Counted from the first letter of the stretch, positions 1-5,758 are shown. The stretch is 5,774 nucleotides of DNA from Candidatus Tayloriibacteriota bacterium (GCA_003170325.1 PMZP01000066.1:1-5774), one strand, 5' to 3'. The notes: generated from the letters alone by a model not told the origin. Numbers and translations are program-made.

Positions 1-90
1 CTTGTACGGTTCCGAAGCTGTCAAATACTCCTTGAACGGTAGGACCGTCATATGTCGGCGAGAATCTGATGTTGGGCGGTATGTTTTCAT
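1..90 (-). CDS. rplB: 50S ribosomal protein L2, N-terminal 30 codons only (runs off the window)
   Basis: L2 is a primary 23S rRNA-binding protein of the large subunit, needed for subunit association and for the peptidyl transferase centre region. Only the first 30 residues are present, starting MKTYRPTSDSRRHMTVLPF. The (K/R)xYxPTSxxRRxMTV pattern is the usual L2 N-terminus. The ATG at 90-88 is chosen because the conserved region begins almost at once and a TAA of rplW lies 29 bp upstream. The upstream spacer (91-119) is A/T-rich and shows no Shine-Dalgarno match. The position after rplW is the canonical S10-operon order. The gene is cut by the window edge, not visibly broken. Confidence 0.93.
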   Translation of the reverse strand, partial: MKTYRPTSDSRRHMTVLPFKEYLTASEPYK

Positions 91-119
91 AGGAATAAAT
101 TAAAAATTAAAATTCATCA

Positions 120-617
120 TTATACAAAGTCTATCTTCTCCCCTTTCTTCAAAGTGATCATCGCCTTCTTCATGCCTGAAACCGTGCCCTTGCGGCCTTT
201 GACGAAGACGTTCTTCATCGGCGTGTTGATCATGGCGATCTTCACCGGTGTGACTTTATACAAAGCCCTGACTGCTTTGGCGACCATGGCTTTATTGGAA
301 TTCCTGGTCACTTCGAAAGTATAGACCCCATTCTGGCTCAAGAGCCCGGACTTTTCTGTCACTCGCGGACGGATGATGGAGTCTGTAGCGCTTGTAAAAT
401 GACCGACTGGCATAGCCGGGGCTGATTTTAATGCTCCGGCATCTTTAGTCACCACTTTTCCGGAGATCTTTTCCGGCTTGACTGAAGACTTCGGCTTGAC
501 GGCGTTCACCTTCCCTTTCTTCCTGTCGGCGGCGGCCGCGTTCTTAGCCAGACCGGCTTGCGCCTGGATGTGGCTCTGTTCGTGCTTCTTGTCTTTTCTG
601 AATCCGAATAATGGCAT
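120..617 (-). CDS. rplW: 50S ribosomal protein L23 with long basic N-terminal extension
   Basis: L23 binds 23S rRNA at the exit of the peptide tunnel and is the docking site for trigger factor and SRP in bacteria. The L23 core spans about residues 80-165. It includes IIRPRVTEKSG (81-91), the YTFEV strand (99-103), NKAMVAKAVRALY (108-120) and a C-terminal KKAMITLKKGEKIDF stretch. The protein has 165 residues, against roughly 95-100 in model bacteria. Residues 1-75 are an added low-complexity segment rich in Lys, Ala, Ser and Pro, beginning MPLFGFRKDKK. An internal ATG at residue 69 (codon 413-411) would give a 97-residue protein of classical length. I prefer the upstream ATG because it leaves a 36-bp spacer to rplD like the other operon spacers, and because the extension has a coherent basic composition. 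No Shine-Dalgarno site helps decide. Family identity is firm; the start is less so. Confidence 0.93.
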   Translation of the reverse strand: MPLFGFRKDKKHEQSHIQAQAGLAKNAAAADRKKGKVNAVKPKSSVKPEKISGKVVTKDAGALKSAPAMPVGHFTSATDSIIRPRVTEKSGLLSQNGVYTFEVTRNSNKAMVAKAVRALYKVTPVKIAMINTPMKNVFVKGRKGTVSGMKKAMITLKKGEKIDFV

Positions 618-653
618 GTTGGTATGTTAAATCTTTAAAATCAAATCTCAAAT

Positions 654-1367
654 CTATTTTGCGGCAGACGCCTTAACTTTAGCCGGCGCGGCTTTGACAA
701 CCTTCGTTCCCGCCTTAACAGTCAGTGCCTTGAGAGATTCGCCGGGATTGGCGACGATCAAAAACGTATGGTTCAAAACCGAAACGGGATTGATATTGCG
801 GAATTCCTCGATATCGACGTTGCCGAAATTACCGAAGCTCTTTTCGACGACCGAGGACTTCTTGTCCAAAGCGATGATGGCCGTATTAACCTTCTTTGTG
901 GCCAATCTCTCATATCCTTTAATGGTCGAAAGTGCCGTAAGCATCTTCTTTGCTTCAGACGCCTTAGGCGCAGTCATATTCACGGAATCGAGGAAAAGTA
1001 TCTCGCCTTCCTTGAACTTCTTGGACAAAATAGTATAAAAGGCTTTGGCCTTGGCTTTCTTGTTGATCTTGCGATCGTAATTCTGTGTATTGCGAGGACC
1101 ATGGGCAACACCGCCTCCCACCCAGATGGGCGAACGAGTCGAACCGTGACGGGCGCGACCGGTTCCTTTCTGTTGCCAGGGCTTCTTGCCGCCTCCACGG
1201 ACTTCACCGCGAGTCTTTGTGTGTGCGACATTCGTTCGTGAATTGGAGTTCATCAAACGCACTACTTCATGGACCAAGTCAGCATTCCAGGGCAGACCAA
1301 AAACGCTTTCGGGAATAGTTATCTTTCCTGTCTCTTTGCCTGCTTGGTTGTATACTTTGGTTTCCAT
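654..1367 (-). CDS. rplD: 50S ribosomal protein L4
   Basis: L4 binds domain I of 23S rRNA early in assembly, and its extended loop lines the nascent-peptide tunnel next to L22. In gamma-proteobacteria L4 also represses its own operon by binding the S10 leader; whether that holds here is unknown. The diagnostic loop is clear at about residues 50-92: TKTRGEVRGGGKKPWQQKGT, then GRARHGSTRSPIW and a GGVAHGPR segment. After it comes the globular part with KINKKAKAKAFYTILS (89-105) and the LNHTFLIVANP strand near 198-208. The length is 237 residues against about 201-207 in model bacteria. The excess is partly a C-terminal Ala/Lys/Val tail from about residue 218 (KAGTKVVKAAPAKVKASAAK). The ATG at 1367-1365 lies 28 bp after the rplC stop, with no Shine-Dalgarno site upstream. 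Confidence 0.96.
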   Translation of the reverse strand: METKVYNQAGKETGKITIPESVFGLPWNADLVHEVVRLMNSNSRTNVAHTKTRGEVRGGGKKPWQQKGTGRARHGSTRSPIWVGGGVAHGPRNTQNYDRKINKKAKAKAFYTILSKKFKEGEILFLDSVNMTAPKASEAKKMLTALSTIKGYERLATKKVNTAIIALDKKSSVVEKSFGNFGNVDIEEFRNINPVSVLNHTFLIVANPGESLKALTVKAGTKVVKAAPAKVKASAAK

Positions 1368-1395
1368 TTTGGTATTAGAACTTCGTATTTCGGAT

Positions 1396-2031
1396 TTATT
1401 GACTGACTATCTCCACTAATGATCCTCTTCGTCCCGGAATCGCTCCGGAAACATACAGGATGCTCTCTTCGGCGTCAATGTGCGATATCTTCAGATTTCT
1501 GACAGTCACCCGATCGCTACCCATCCTGCCAGCCATCCTCATGCCGACTGGGACGTGAGTGCGCAATCCTCCGCCGATAGAACCCGGTTCGCGCTCGGAA
1601 TGTTTCTGGCCGTGAGACCGTGGGCCGCCGTGGAAGCCATGGCGTTTGACCACACCCTGGAAGCCCTTGCCTTTGGAAGTGGCGCTGACCATGACCGTGT
1701 CGCCCTGCTTGAATTGCGAGATCTCGATCTTGTCGCCGACTTTGGCCGCAGTCGCGCCGGCTGCCGGTCCTCCAGCCTCTGAATCAAGGCGGAACTCCCG
1801 GAGGCAGGCGAAATTTCCTAGATCTTTGAGGTGACCCTTCATGGGTTTATTGATGCGACTCACATTGCGGGAACCTTCGCCGACCTGCACGGCTTCATAG
1901 CCGTCATTGTCTTTGGTACGGACTTGGGTGACGATGTTTCCGCGGACGACTACAGCCGTAACCGGAATAGCGGCGCCTTTGGCGTCGAAGATCTGCGTCA
2001 TATTGAGTTTTCTTCCTAGTATGAATTTCAT
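1396..2031 (-). CDS. rplC: 50S ribosomal protein L3
   Basis: L3 binds near the 3' end of 23S rRNA and is one of the two initiators of 50S assembly; its central loop reaches towards the peptidyl transferase centre. The protein is 211 residues, the usual bacterial length. The N-terminus MKFILGRKLNMTQIFDAKG is typical. The signature region is at 107-130 with the core TSKGKGFQGVVKRHGF, followed by the loop SHGQKHSEREPGSIGGG (about 139-155) and RMAGRMGSDRVTVRNL (165-180). Two details differ from E. coli L3. Met114 sits where the family signature expects Asp/Asn. The loop after GSIG reads GGLRTHVPVGMR and is one residue shorter, so the Gln that PrmB methylates in E. coli has no counterpart. The ATG at 2031-2029 lies 13 bp downstream of the nested inverted repeat and lacks a Shine-Dalgarno site. 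Confidence 0.96.
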   Translation of the reverse strand: MKFILGRKLNMTQIFDAKGAAIPVTAVVVRGNIVTQVRTKDNDGYEAVQVGEGSRNVSRINKPMKGHLKDLGNFACLREFRLDSEAGGPAAGATAAKVGDKIEISQFKQGDTVMVSATSKGKGFQGVVKRHGFHGGPRSHGQKHSEREPGSIGGGLRTHVPVGMRMAGRMGSDRVTVRNLKISHIDAEESILYVSGAIPGRRGSLVEIVSQ

Positions 2032-2082
2032 GATTTTACTTTACGTGAGGAGGTGAGACATTCATTTTGAGGAATGTCCGCA

Positions 2083-2106
2083 GAAGATTTTCAGCAGAAA
2101 ATCTTC
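2083..2106. repeat. Inner hairpin 1 of the nested element
   Basis: GAAGATTTTC (2083-2092), loop AGCA, then GAAAATCTTC (2097-2106): a perfect 10-bp stem with a tetraloop. No T-run follows on either strand (the flanks are GAGG and TGCGG on the + and - strands), so it does not look like an intrinsic terminator. In the operon transcript this is the second of the two inner hairpins. Confidence 0.85.
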
Positions 2107-2114
2107 GAGGATTA

Positions 2115-2140
2115 GGATAATTTGTTGCAACAAATTTTCC
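2115..2140. repeat. Inner palindrome 2 of the nested element
   Basis: The core AATTTGTTGCAACAAATT (2119-2136) is a perfect 18-bp palindrome. Allowing one T-T mismatch (2118/2137), it extends to 26 bp, with GGA on one side and TCC on the other. Perfect dyad symmetry without a loop is more like a DNA protein-binding site than an efficient RNA hairpin, though RNA could still fold with a few unpaired central bases. Confidence 0.8.
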
Positions 2141-2180
2141 GCGTTCCGAAAAGTGAATGTCTCACCTCCTCACTGTCAAA

Positions 2181-2573
2181 CTACATCATCTTCACATCTA
2201 TATTCACTCCGGACGGCAAACTCAAGTTGGTAAGCGCTTCGATGACTTTCGGATTGGGATTCACGATGTCGATCAAGCGCTTGTGAACTCTCATCTCGAA
2301 CTGCTCCCGGCTATTCTTGTCGATGAATGAGGCGCGATTGACGGTGTATTTCTTGATTTCCGTGGGGAGCGGCACCGGACCGTGGATCTCCGCGTCGTAG
2401 CGGGCCGCCGTATCCATGATCTGTTTGATCGATGCGTCGAGGATCTTATGCTCGTAGGCCCGAACCCGGATGCGCAGATGCGGTATCTCACCTTCGGCCT
2501 TCTTGGCTTTGCGGACCCGTGGAGCCGCCTTTGGCTTGGTCTCTTTTTTAACTGTGTTTTTTTCGGCTGCCAT
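2181..2573 (-). CDS. rpsJ: 30S ribosomal protein S10 with basic N-terminal extension
   Basis: S10 (NusE) sits in the 30S head and, in model bacteria, also pairs with NusB in transcription antitermination of rRNA operons. The S10 core starts near residue 31 (IPHLRIRVRAYEHKILDASI). It contains the family signature GPVPLPT at 65-71, then KKYTVNRASFIDKNSREQFE (74-93) and RVHKRLIDIVNPNPKVIEAL (95-114), ending in NIDVKM. The length is 130 residues against about 102-105 in model bacteria. The excess is an N-terminal tail of about 30 residues, almost all Lys, Ala, Glu, Pro and Thr. The ATG at 2573-2571 lies 33 bp after the tuf stop and fits operon spacing; there is no internal Met before the core. 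The spacer is A/T-rich with repeated ATTGA strings and no Shine-Dalgarno site. Confidence 0.96.
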   Translation of the reverse strand: MAAEKNTVKKETKPKAAPRVRKAKKAEGEIPHLRIRVRAYEHKILDASIKQIMDTAARYDAEIHGPVPLPTEIKKYTVNRASFIDKNSREQFEMRVHKRLIDIVNPNPKVIEALTNLSLPSGVNIDVKMM

Positions 2574-2606
2574 GATTTTTCAATTTAATCTTCAATTTTC
2601 AATTTC

Positions 2607-3794
2607 CTACGCGATGACCTTGGTTACAACTCCAGCTCCAACGGTCTTGCCTCCCTCGCGGACGGCGAATCTCTGCTTGTCTTCCAAGGCTACCGGGGCG
2701 ACCAGCTTGACCTTGAATGTGACGGTATCTCCCGGCATGACCATCTCAACCTTCTCCGGAAGAGTCACTTCACCGGTGACGTCGGTGGTGCGGATATAGA
2801 ACTGGGGCTTATAGCCTGTGAAGAACGGCGTATGACGGCCGCCTTCCTCTTTCTTCAAAACGTAAACTTCTGATTCGAATTCGGTATGAGGCTTGACGGA
2901 ACCAGTCTTGGCCAGGACTTGGCCGCGAGAGACGTTCTCTTTGGCGACGCCGCGAAGAAGCAATCCGGCATTATCTCCGGCCAAGCCTTCCTTGAGAGAC
3001 TTGTTGAACATCTCGATGCCGGTAACAACGGTCTTGGCGGTATCCTTGAAGCCGACGATCTCCACTTCCTCGTTGATATTGATCTTCCCGCGCTCGATAC
3101 GGCCAGTAACAACGGTTCCGCGGCCTTCGATCGAGAAGATGTCTTCGATGGGCATGAGGAACGGCTTGTCTACTTCGCGGACCGGATCAGGGATATAAGT
3201 GTCTAGAGCGTTCATAAGATCATCGATCTTGGCCACATAAGCGGCATCACCCTCGATGGCCTTGGTGGCCGAACCACGGATGACTGGGACGTTCTTGCCG
3301 TCGTACTTATTCTTGGTCAGGAGTTCACGCACTTCCTCTTCGACTAGGTCGATGAGGTCGGTTTCCGGAACCAGGTCGCACTTGTTCAAAAAGACTATGA
3401 CCTTCGGCACACCGACTTGGTAAGCCAGAAGGACGTGCTCGCGAGTCTGTGGCATCACTCCATCGGTAGCGGACACTACCAGAATAGCTCCGTCCATCTG
3501 GGCGGCGCCGGTGATCATGTTCTTGACGAAGTCAGCGTGTCCCGGACAGTCGATGTGCGCGTAGTGGCGCTTTGCCGTCTCATATTCGACGTGCGAGAGC
3601 GAAATGGTAACGGTCTTGGTGGCATCGCGAACGGTGCCTCCTTTGGTAATATCGGAATAAGCCTTTTCCTTGGCCAGGCCTTTCTTGGCCTGAACGACTA
3701 GGATAGCGGCTGTCAATGTGGACTTTCCATGGTCGATGTGACCGATGGTGCCGACGTTGACGTGCGGCTTGGTACGATTGAATTCTGCTGCCAT
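2607..3794 (-). CDS. tuf: Elongation factor Tu, with atypical switch I
   Basis: EF-Tu is the cytoplasmic GTPase that delivers aminoacyl-tRNA to the ribosomal A site. At 395 residues it has the normal length. Domain I (about 1-200) shows the P-loop GHIDHGKST (18-26), G3 DCPGH (82-86) with the catalytic His86, G4 NKCD (137-140) and G5 RGSA (173-176). Domain II starts near 210 (PFLMPIEDIFSIEGRGTVVT), and domain III carries GGRHTPFFTGYKPQFYIRTT (318-337) and the C-terminal REGGKTVGAGVVTKVIA. Switch I is unusual: where nearly all EF-Tu have RGITI, this one reads KTVTI (60-64) after KGGTVRDAT. The Mg-coordinating Thr is kept as Thr63, but the preceding Arg-Gly pair is lost, and the loop is about two residues longer than in E. 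coli. The gene heads the ribosomal protein cluster, with no fusA, rpsG or rpsL next to it here. Confidence 0.98.
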   Translation of the reverse strand: MAAEFNRTKPHVNVGTIGHIDHGKSTLTAAILVVQAKKGLAKEKAYSDITKGGTVRDATKTVTISLSHVEYETAKRHYAHIDCPGHADFVKNMITGAAQMDGAILVVSATDGVMPQTREHVLLAYQVGVPKVIVFLNKCDLVPETDLIDLVEEEVRELLTKNKYDGKNVPVIRGSATKAIEGDAAYVAKIDDLMNALDTYIPDPVREVDKPFLMPIEDIFSIEGRGTVVTGRIERGKININEEVEIVGFKDTAKTVVTGIEMFNKSLKEGLAGDNAGLLLRGVAKENVSRGQVLAKTGSVKPHTEFESEVYVLKKEEGGRHTPFFTGYKPQFYIRTTDVTGEVTLPEKVEMVMPGDTVTFKVKLVAPVALEDKQRFAVREGGKTVGAGVVTKVIA

Positions 3795-3812
3795 ATTATT
3801 ATTGATTTAGTG

Positions 3813-3861
3813 CTCAGCCCTTTTTTTCGACACATGAACCAGGTCGAAAGGAAGAGCCGAG
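3813..3861 (-). promoter_or_regulatory. Long hairpin in the presumed tuf leader
   Basis: On the coding (minus) strand, CTCGGCTCTTCCTTTCGAC (3861-3843) faces GTCGAAAAAAAGGGCTGAG (3831-3813) across an 11-base loop. Of 19 opposed positions, 17 can pair (two as G-U), with one two-base C/A mismatch in the middle; the loop-proximal seven pairs are perfect. The structure ends 18 bases before the tuf ATG. It is not followed by a U-run, so it is not a standard terminator. It could be a leader control structure, an RNase III-type processing site or an mRNA stabiliser. No known tuf leader motif is recognised. Confidence 0.55.
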
Positions 3862-3882
3862 ATAAATTGTTAATAGATTATT

Positions 3883-3898
3883 AAAACGCCAGTAGGCG
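3883..3898 (-). terminator. Weak candidate intrinsic terminator after the surface-protein gene
   Basis: Reading the minus strand, CGCC-TACT-GGCG is followed directly by TTTT and then AATAATC. The stem is only 4 GC pairs (5 with a G-U) and the T-run is short, so this is marginal. It lies about 75 bp after the stop of the surface-protein gene and before the tuf leader hairpin, which is where a terminator separating the two units would be expected. Confidence 0.25.
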
Positions 3899-3973
3899 CG
3901 TAGAAACTAGCTTAACATAACGCCAAGATTCGCGCAAATTTTGGTTTTTAGGTGTCTTTTGGGACCCACCTAG

Positions 3974-5722
3974 TTAGAGCGGGGCGCAAGTGTATCCGAA
4001 TGGACAAGGCGGAGCGGTTGTTATCGTTATATAGCCATCGCTATAATCGTATGCCTGGATCTGTGAATTGTTATAAAGGGTCACAAAAATCCTATATGTA
4101 CCCGCGTAGGCGGCCGGACCTGGCTGGACTGAGATATTATTTATCCCAGGCGAGGTATTCGTGAGCGAAGTCAGGAACGTTTGATGGTTGCTGGAATCTA
4201 CCAGATACACATTTATAAGATTGCCAATTTTGGCGGCATCACCGGTAACATTCACTTGAACATTATGGAACAATCCTTGATCCCACATCTCTCCCCCATT
4301 CGGAGAGATGACGTTGATGTCGGGAACATTGGAAGTCTGGCTAGACGTGATCGTGAACTGTGAATTGCTCAAAGCGCAAACACTTGTGCCTGTTTGGCAG
4401 ATCTGAATCGTGTACTGGCCGTCAGGAGCAACGCTATATGAGGAATTGGTCGGTACGGATGGCAAAACGTTTCCCACATTCCAACTATATGAATTCTGAT
4501 TGATAGGGATATTCGCGGCGATCGTATATGGCATCCTGTACATCTGCGTGCAAAATTGTCCAGAGCAGGAATTATTCGGCATCAACTGCAAATCTGCATT
4601 CGTAGCGATAAGATAAGCCGGCGAAGTCCAAGTGATATTATGCGTCGTTCCCGTTTGCCAGATCTCTCCTCCATTGGGCGAAATGATCCTCAATGGACCG
4701 GCGGTATTCGAACCAGTGACTTGGACACTGGAGCTCTCCTGAACTTGCTGCCCAGCGCTATTTCTGACCGTGAATGTGACCATGTAATTCCCGGCGTTCG
4801 AGTAAGAATGCGCGAAGGTATTCGTTTGCATCACTGCCGGAACCGCCATTGTGCTACCAGTTACTGCATATCCTGGCTCGTCACCCCACAAGACTGAATA
4901 ACTCAAAGTTCCGTTCAAAGGATCAGTCGCGCGAATAGTCCAAGTTCCAGTCTGGCCGACTGCCAGTGTTGTCGGCGCATCTACGCCATTAATCACTGGC
5001 GCGTTACCAGAGACTGTGCCATTTGAAGTCATGGTGAAATAATTGTCGCTCTCATCGCATTGTGAACCGCTTGTTGGGCAAATTTGGATCTTGTATTGGC
5101 CGTCGGGAAGGTAGTTCGGCTCGACTGTATAGCCGGGCACGGCACCCGGATCGTAAGTGCCGACGCTCCATGTATACGTTCCTGAACTAAGATTGACTCC
5201 CGTGATAATATCAAATGGCGCTCGTACGGCTATCATACAACGTGGATTGGCTGTCGGTTCCGCACAAGCCGGAACTTGGAATTCAAGTTTAATGTCGCCG
5301 GTTTGATTGAGGATTCCTGGCGCACCTGTCCAAGTAATATTATGGGTAGTTCCTCTCTGCCAAACTTCACCTCCATTTGGAGAATTCACTTTGAAATTTA
5401 CGTCGGTGTGAGGACCACTATTAAAGCGCCCCCGTGTCAACGGCCCAAAATAACCGAAAGCCGGCAATCCGACTGATTGCTGGTAAGCGGCTACAGCCGT
5501 CTTGGTCTCCGATCCGAAATATCCCTTCGAAGCCATACCGGAACTCACCGCCGGGATGTTGAATCCGTTGCCGATGAGCCAGGTCTGCAGATTGACCACG
5601 TCCTGACCTGTGGTTCCGACAGATAGATCGTTATTGAATGTGTAATTTTGCGCCGAAGCGAATGAATCGGTCGAAACTGTTGCAAATAGAGCCAACGTAG
5701 CGATAATAAGATATTTTTTCAT
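3974..5722 (-). CDS. Secreted surface protein: peptidoglycan-binding domain, three PNGGE-type beta repeats, PKD domain
   Basis: This is a 582-residue exported protein of unknown exact role, probably bound to the cell wall. Residues 1-24 form a Sec signal peptide (MKKY, a hydrophobic run at 5-16, and a likely cleavage ASA|QN). Residues about 30-101 match a PG_binding_1 fold (TTGQDVVNLQTWL, GYFGSETKTAVAAYQ, GYFGPLT). Three repeats then open with SPNGGE at 114, 349 and 473. The first two continue GTTHNITWT and end with DGQY(K/T)IQIC, resembling the Kre9/KNH-like Ser-Thr-rich repeat family. A PKD-like domain lies between repeats 1 and 2 (about 240-337; WGD at 279-281, HSYSNAGNYMVTFTV at 305-319). 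All ten Cys occur as five close pairs, the last in the tail CPFGYTC (573-579). There is no LPXTG motif, C-terminal membrane helix or catalytic motif. A structural, adhesive or wall-binding role is inferred. The ATG at 5722-5720 is fixed by the signal peptide. Confidence 0.9.
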   Translation of the reverse strand: MKKYLIIATLALFATVSTDSFASAQNYTFNNDLSVGTTGQDVVNLQTWLIGNGFNIPAVSSGMASKGYFGSETKTAVAAYQQSVGLPAFGYFGPLTRGRFNSGPHTDVNFKVNSPNGGEVWQRGTTHNITWTGAPGILNQTGDIKLEFQVPACAEPTANPRCMIAVRAPFDIITGVNLSSGTYTWSVGTYDPGAVPGYTVEPNYLPDGQYKIQICPTSGSQCDESDNYFTMTSNGTVSGNAPVINGVDAPTTLAVGQTGTWTIRATDPLNGTLSYSVLWGDEPGYAVTGSTMAVPAVMQTNTFAHSYSNAGNYMVTFTVRNSAGQQVQESSSVQVTGSNTAGPLRIISPNGGEIWQTGTTHNITWTSPAYLIATNADLQLMPNNSCSGQFCTQMYRMPYTIAANIPINQNSYSWNVGNVLPSVPTNSSYSVAPDGQYTIQICQTGTSVCALSNSQFTITSSQTSNVPDINVISPNGGEMWDQGLFHNVQVNVTGDAAKIGNLINVYLVDSSNHQTFLTSLTNTSPGINNISVQPGPAAYAGTYRIFVTLYNNSQIQAYDYSDGYITITTAPPCPFGYTCAPL

Positions 5723-5758
5723 ATATTTGAACTTGCAGTGATAATGACGTTAATACGC

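Larger units (their letters stand above)
2045..2173. repeat. 129-bp nested inverted-repeat element between rpsJ and rplC
   Basis: The outer arms are a perfect 20-bp inverted repeat: GTGAGGAGGTGAGACATTCA at 2045-2064, with its exact reverse complement at 2154-2173. Pairing continues inward imperfectly (a TTTT/AAAA block, then GGAA/TTCC). The interior holds two more symmetric units: a 10-bp stem with a 4-base loop at 2083-2106 and a near-perfect 26-base palindrome at 2115-2140. As RNA from the operon this would fold into a long closing stem with two side hairpins. The element fills nearly all of the rpsJ-rplC spacer (2032-2180). I see no flanking target duplication and no coding capacity. It could be a non-autonomous repeat (MITE- or REP-like) or a regulatory or processing structure. 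The inverted symmetry is directly visible; the function is unknown. Confidence 0.93.

Noticed and set aside
694..1241. Plus-strand open frames of up to 157 codons opposite rplD
   Set aside because: They lie wholly antisense to a strongly conserved L4 gene, have no recognisable domain, and look like codon-bias shadows.
1480..1782. Plus-strand open frame of 100 codons opposite rplC
   Set aside because: Antisense to conserved L3, with no family features; a shadow frame.
2045..2173. CRISPR repeat or transposon with target duplication
   Set aside because: There is one inverted, not directly repeated, unit. No spacers and no transposase are present, and the flanks (ttac and tgtc) show no duplication.
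2174..2180. TTTGACA on the minus strand right after the rpsJ stop, a perfect -35 hexamer
   Set aside because: No acceptable -10 hexamer lies 16-18 bp downstream (the sequence there is within the repeat arm and reads TCACTT), so a promoter for rplC is not supported.
2886..3206. Plus-strand open frames of about 100 codons opposite tuf
   Set aside because: Antisense to EF-Tu, which matches its family throughout; no independent coding signal.
3866..3905. AT-rich hexamers (TAATAA, AATAAT) upstream of tuf as a promoter
   Set aside because: The -10 matches are only 3-4 of 6, and the hexamer at a fitting distance upstream (TTTCTA) is a poor -35, so no promoter can be called with confidence.
3950..3973. 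TAGGTG/CACCTA stem just after the surface-protein stop, considered as a terminator
   Set aside because: On the minus strand it is followed by A-rich sequence rather than T's, and the loop is long.
3952..4164. Plus-strand 70-codon frame overlapping the 3' end of the surface-protein gene
   Set aside because: No recognisable domain, and mostly antisense to the repeat-bearing protein.
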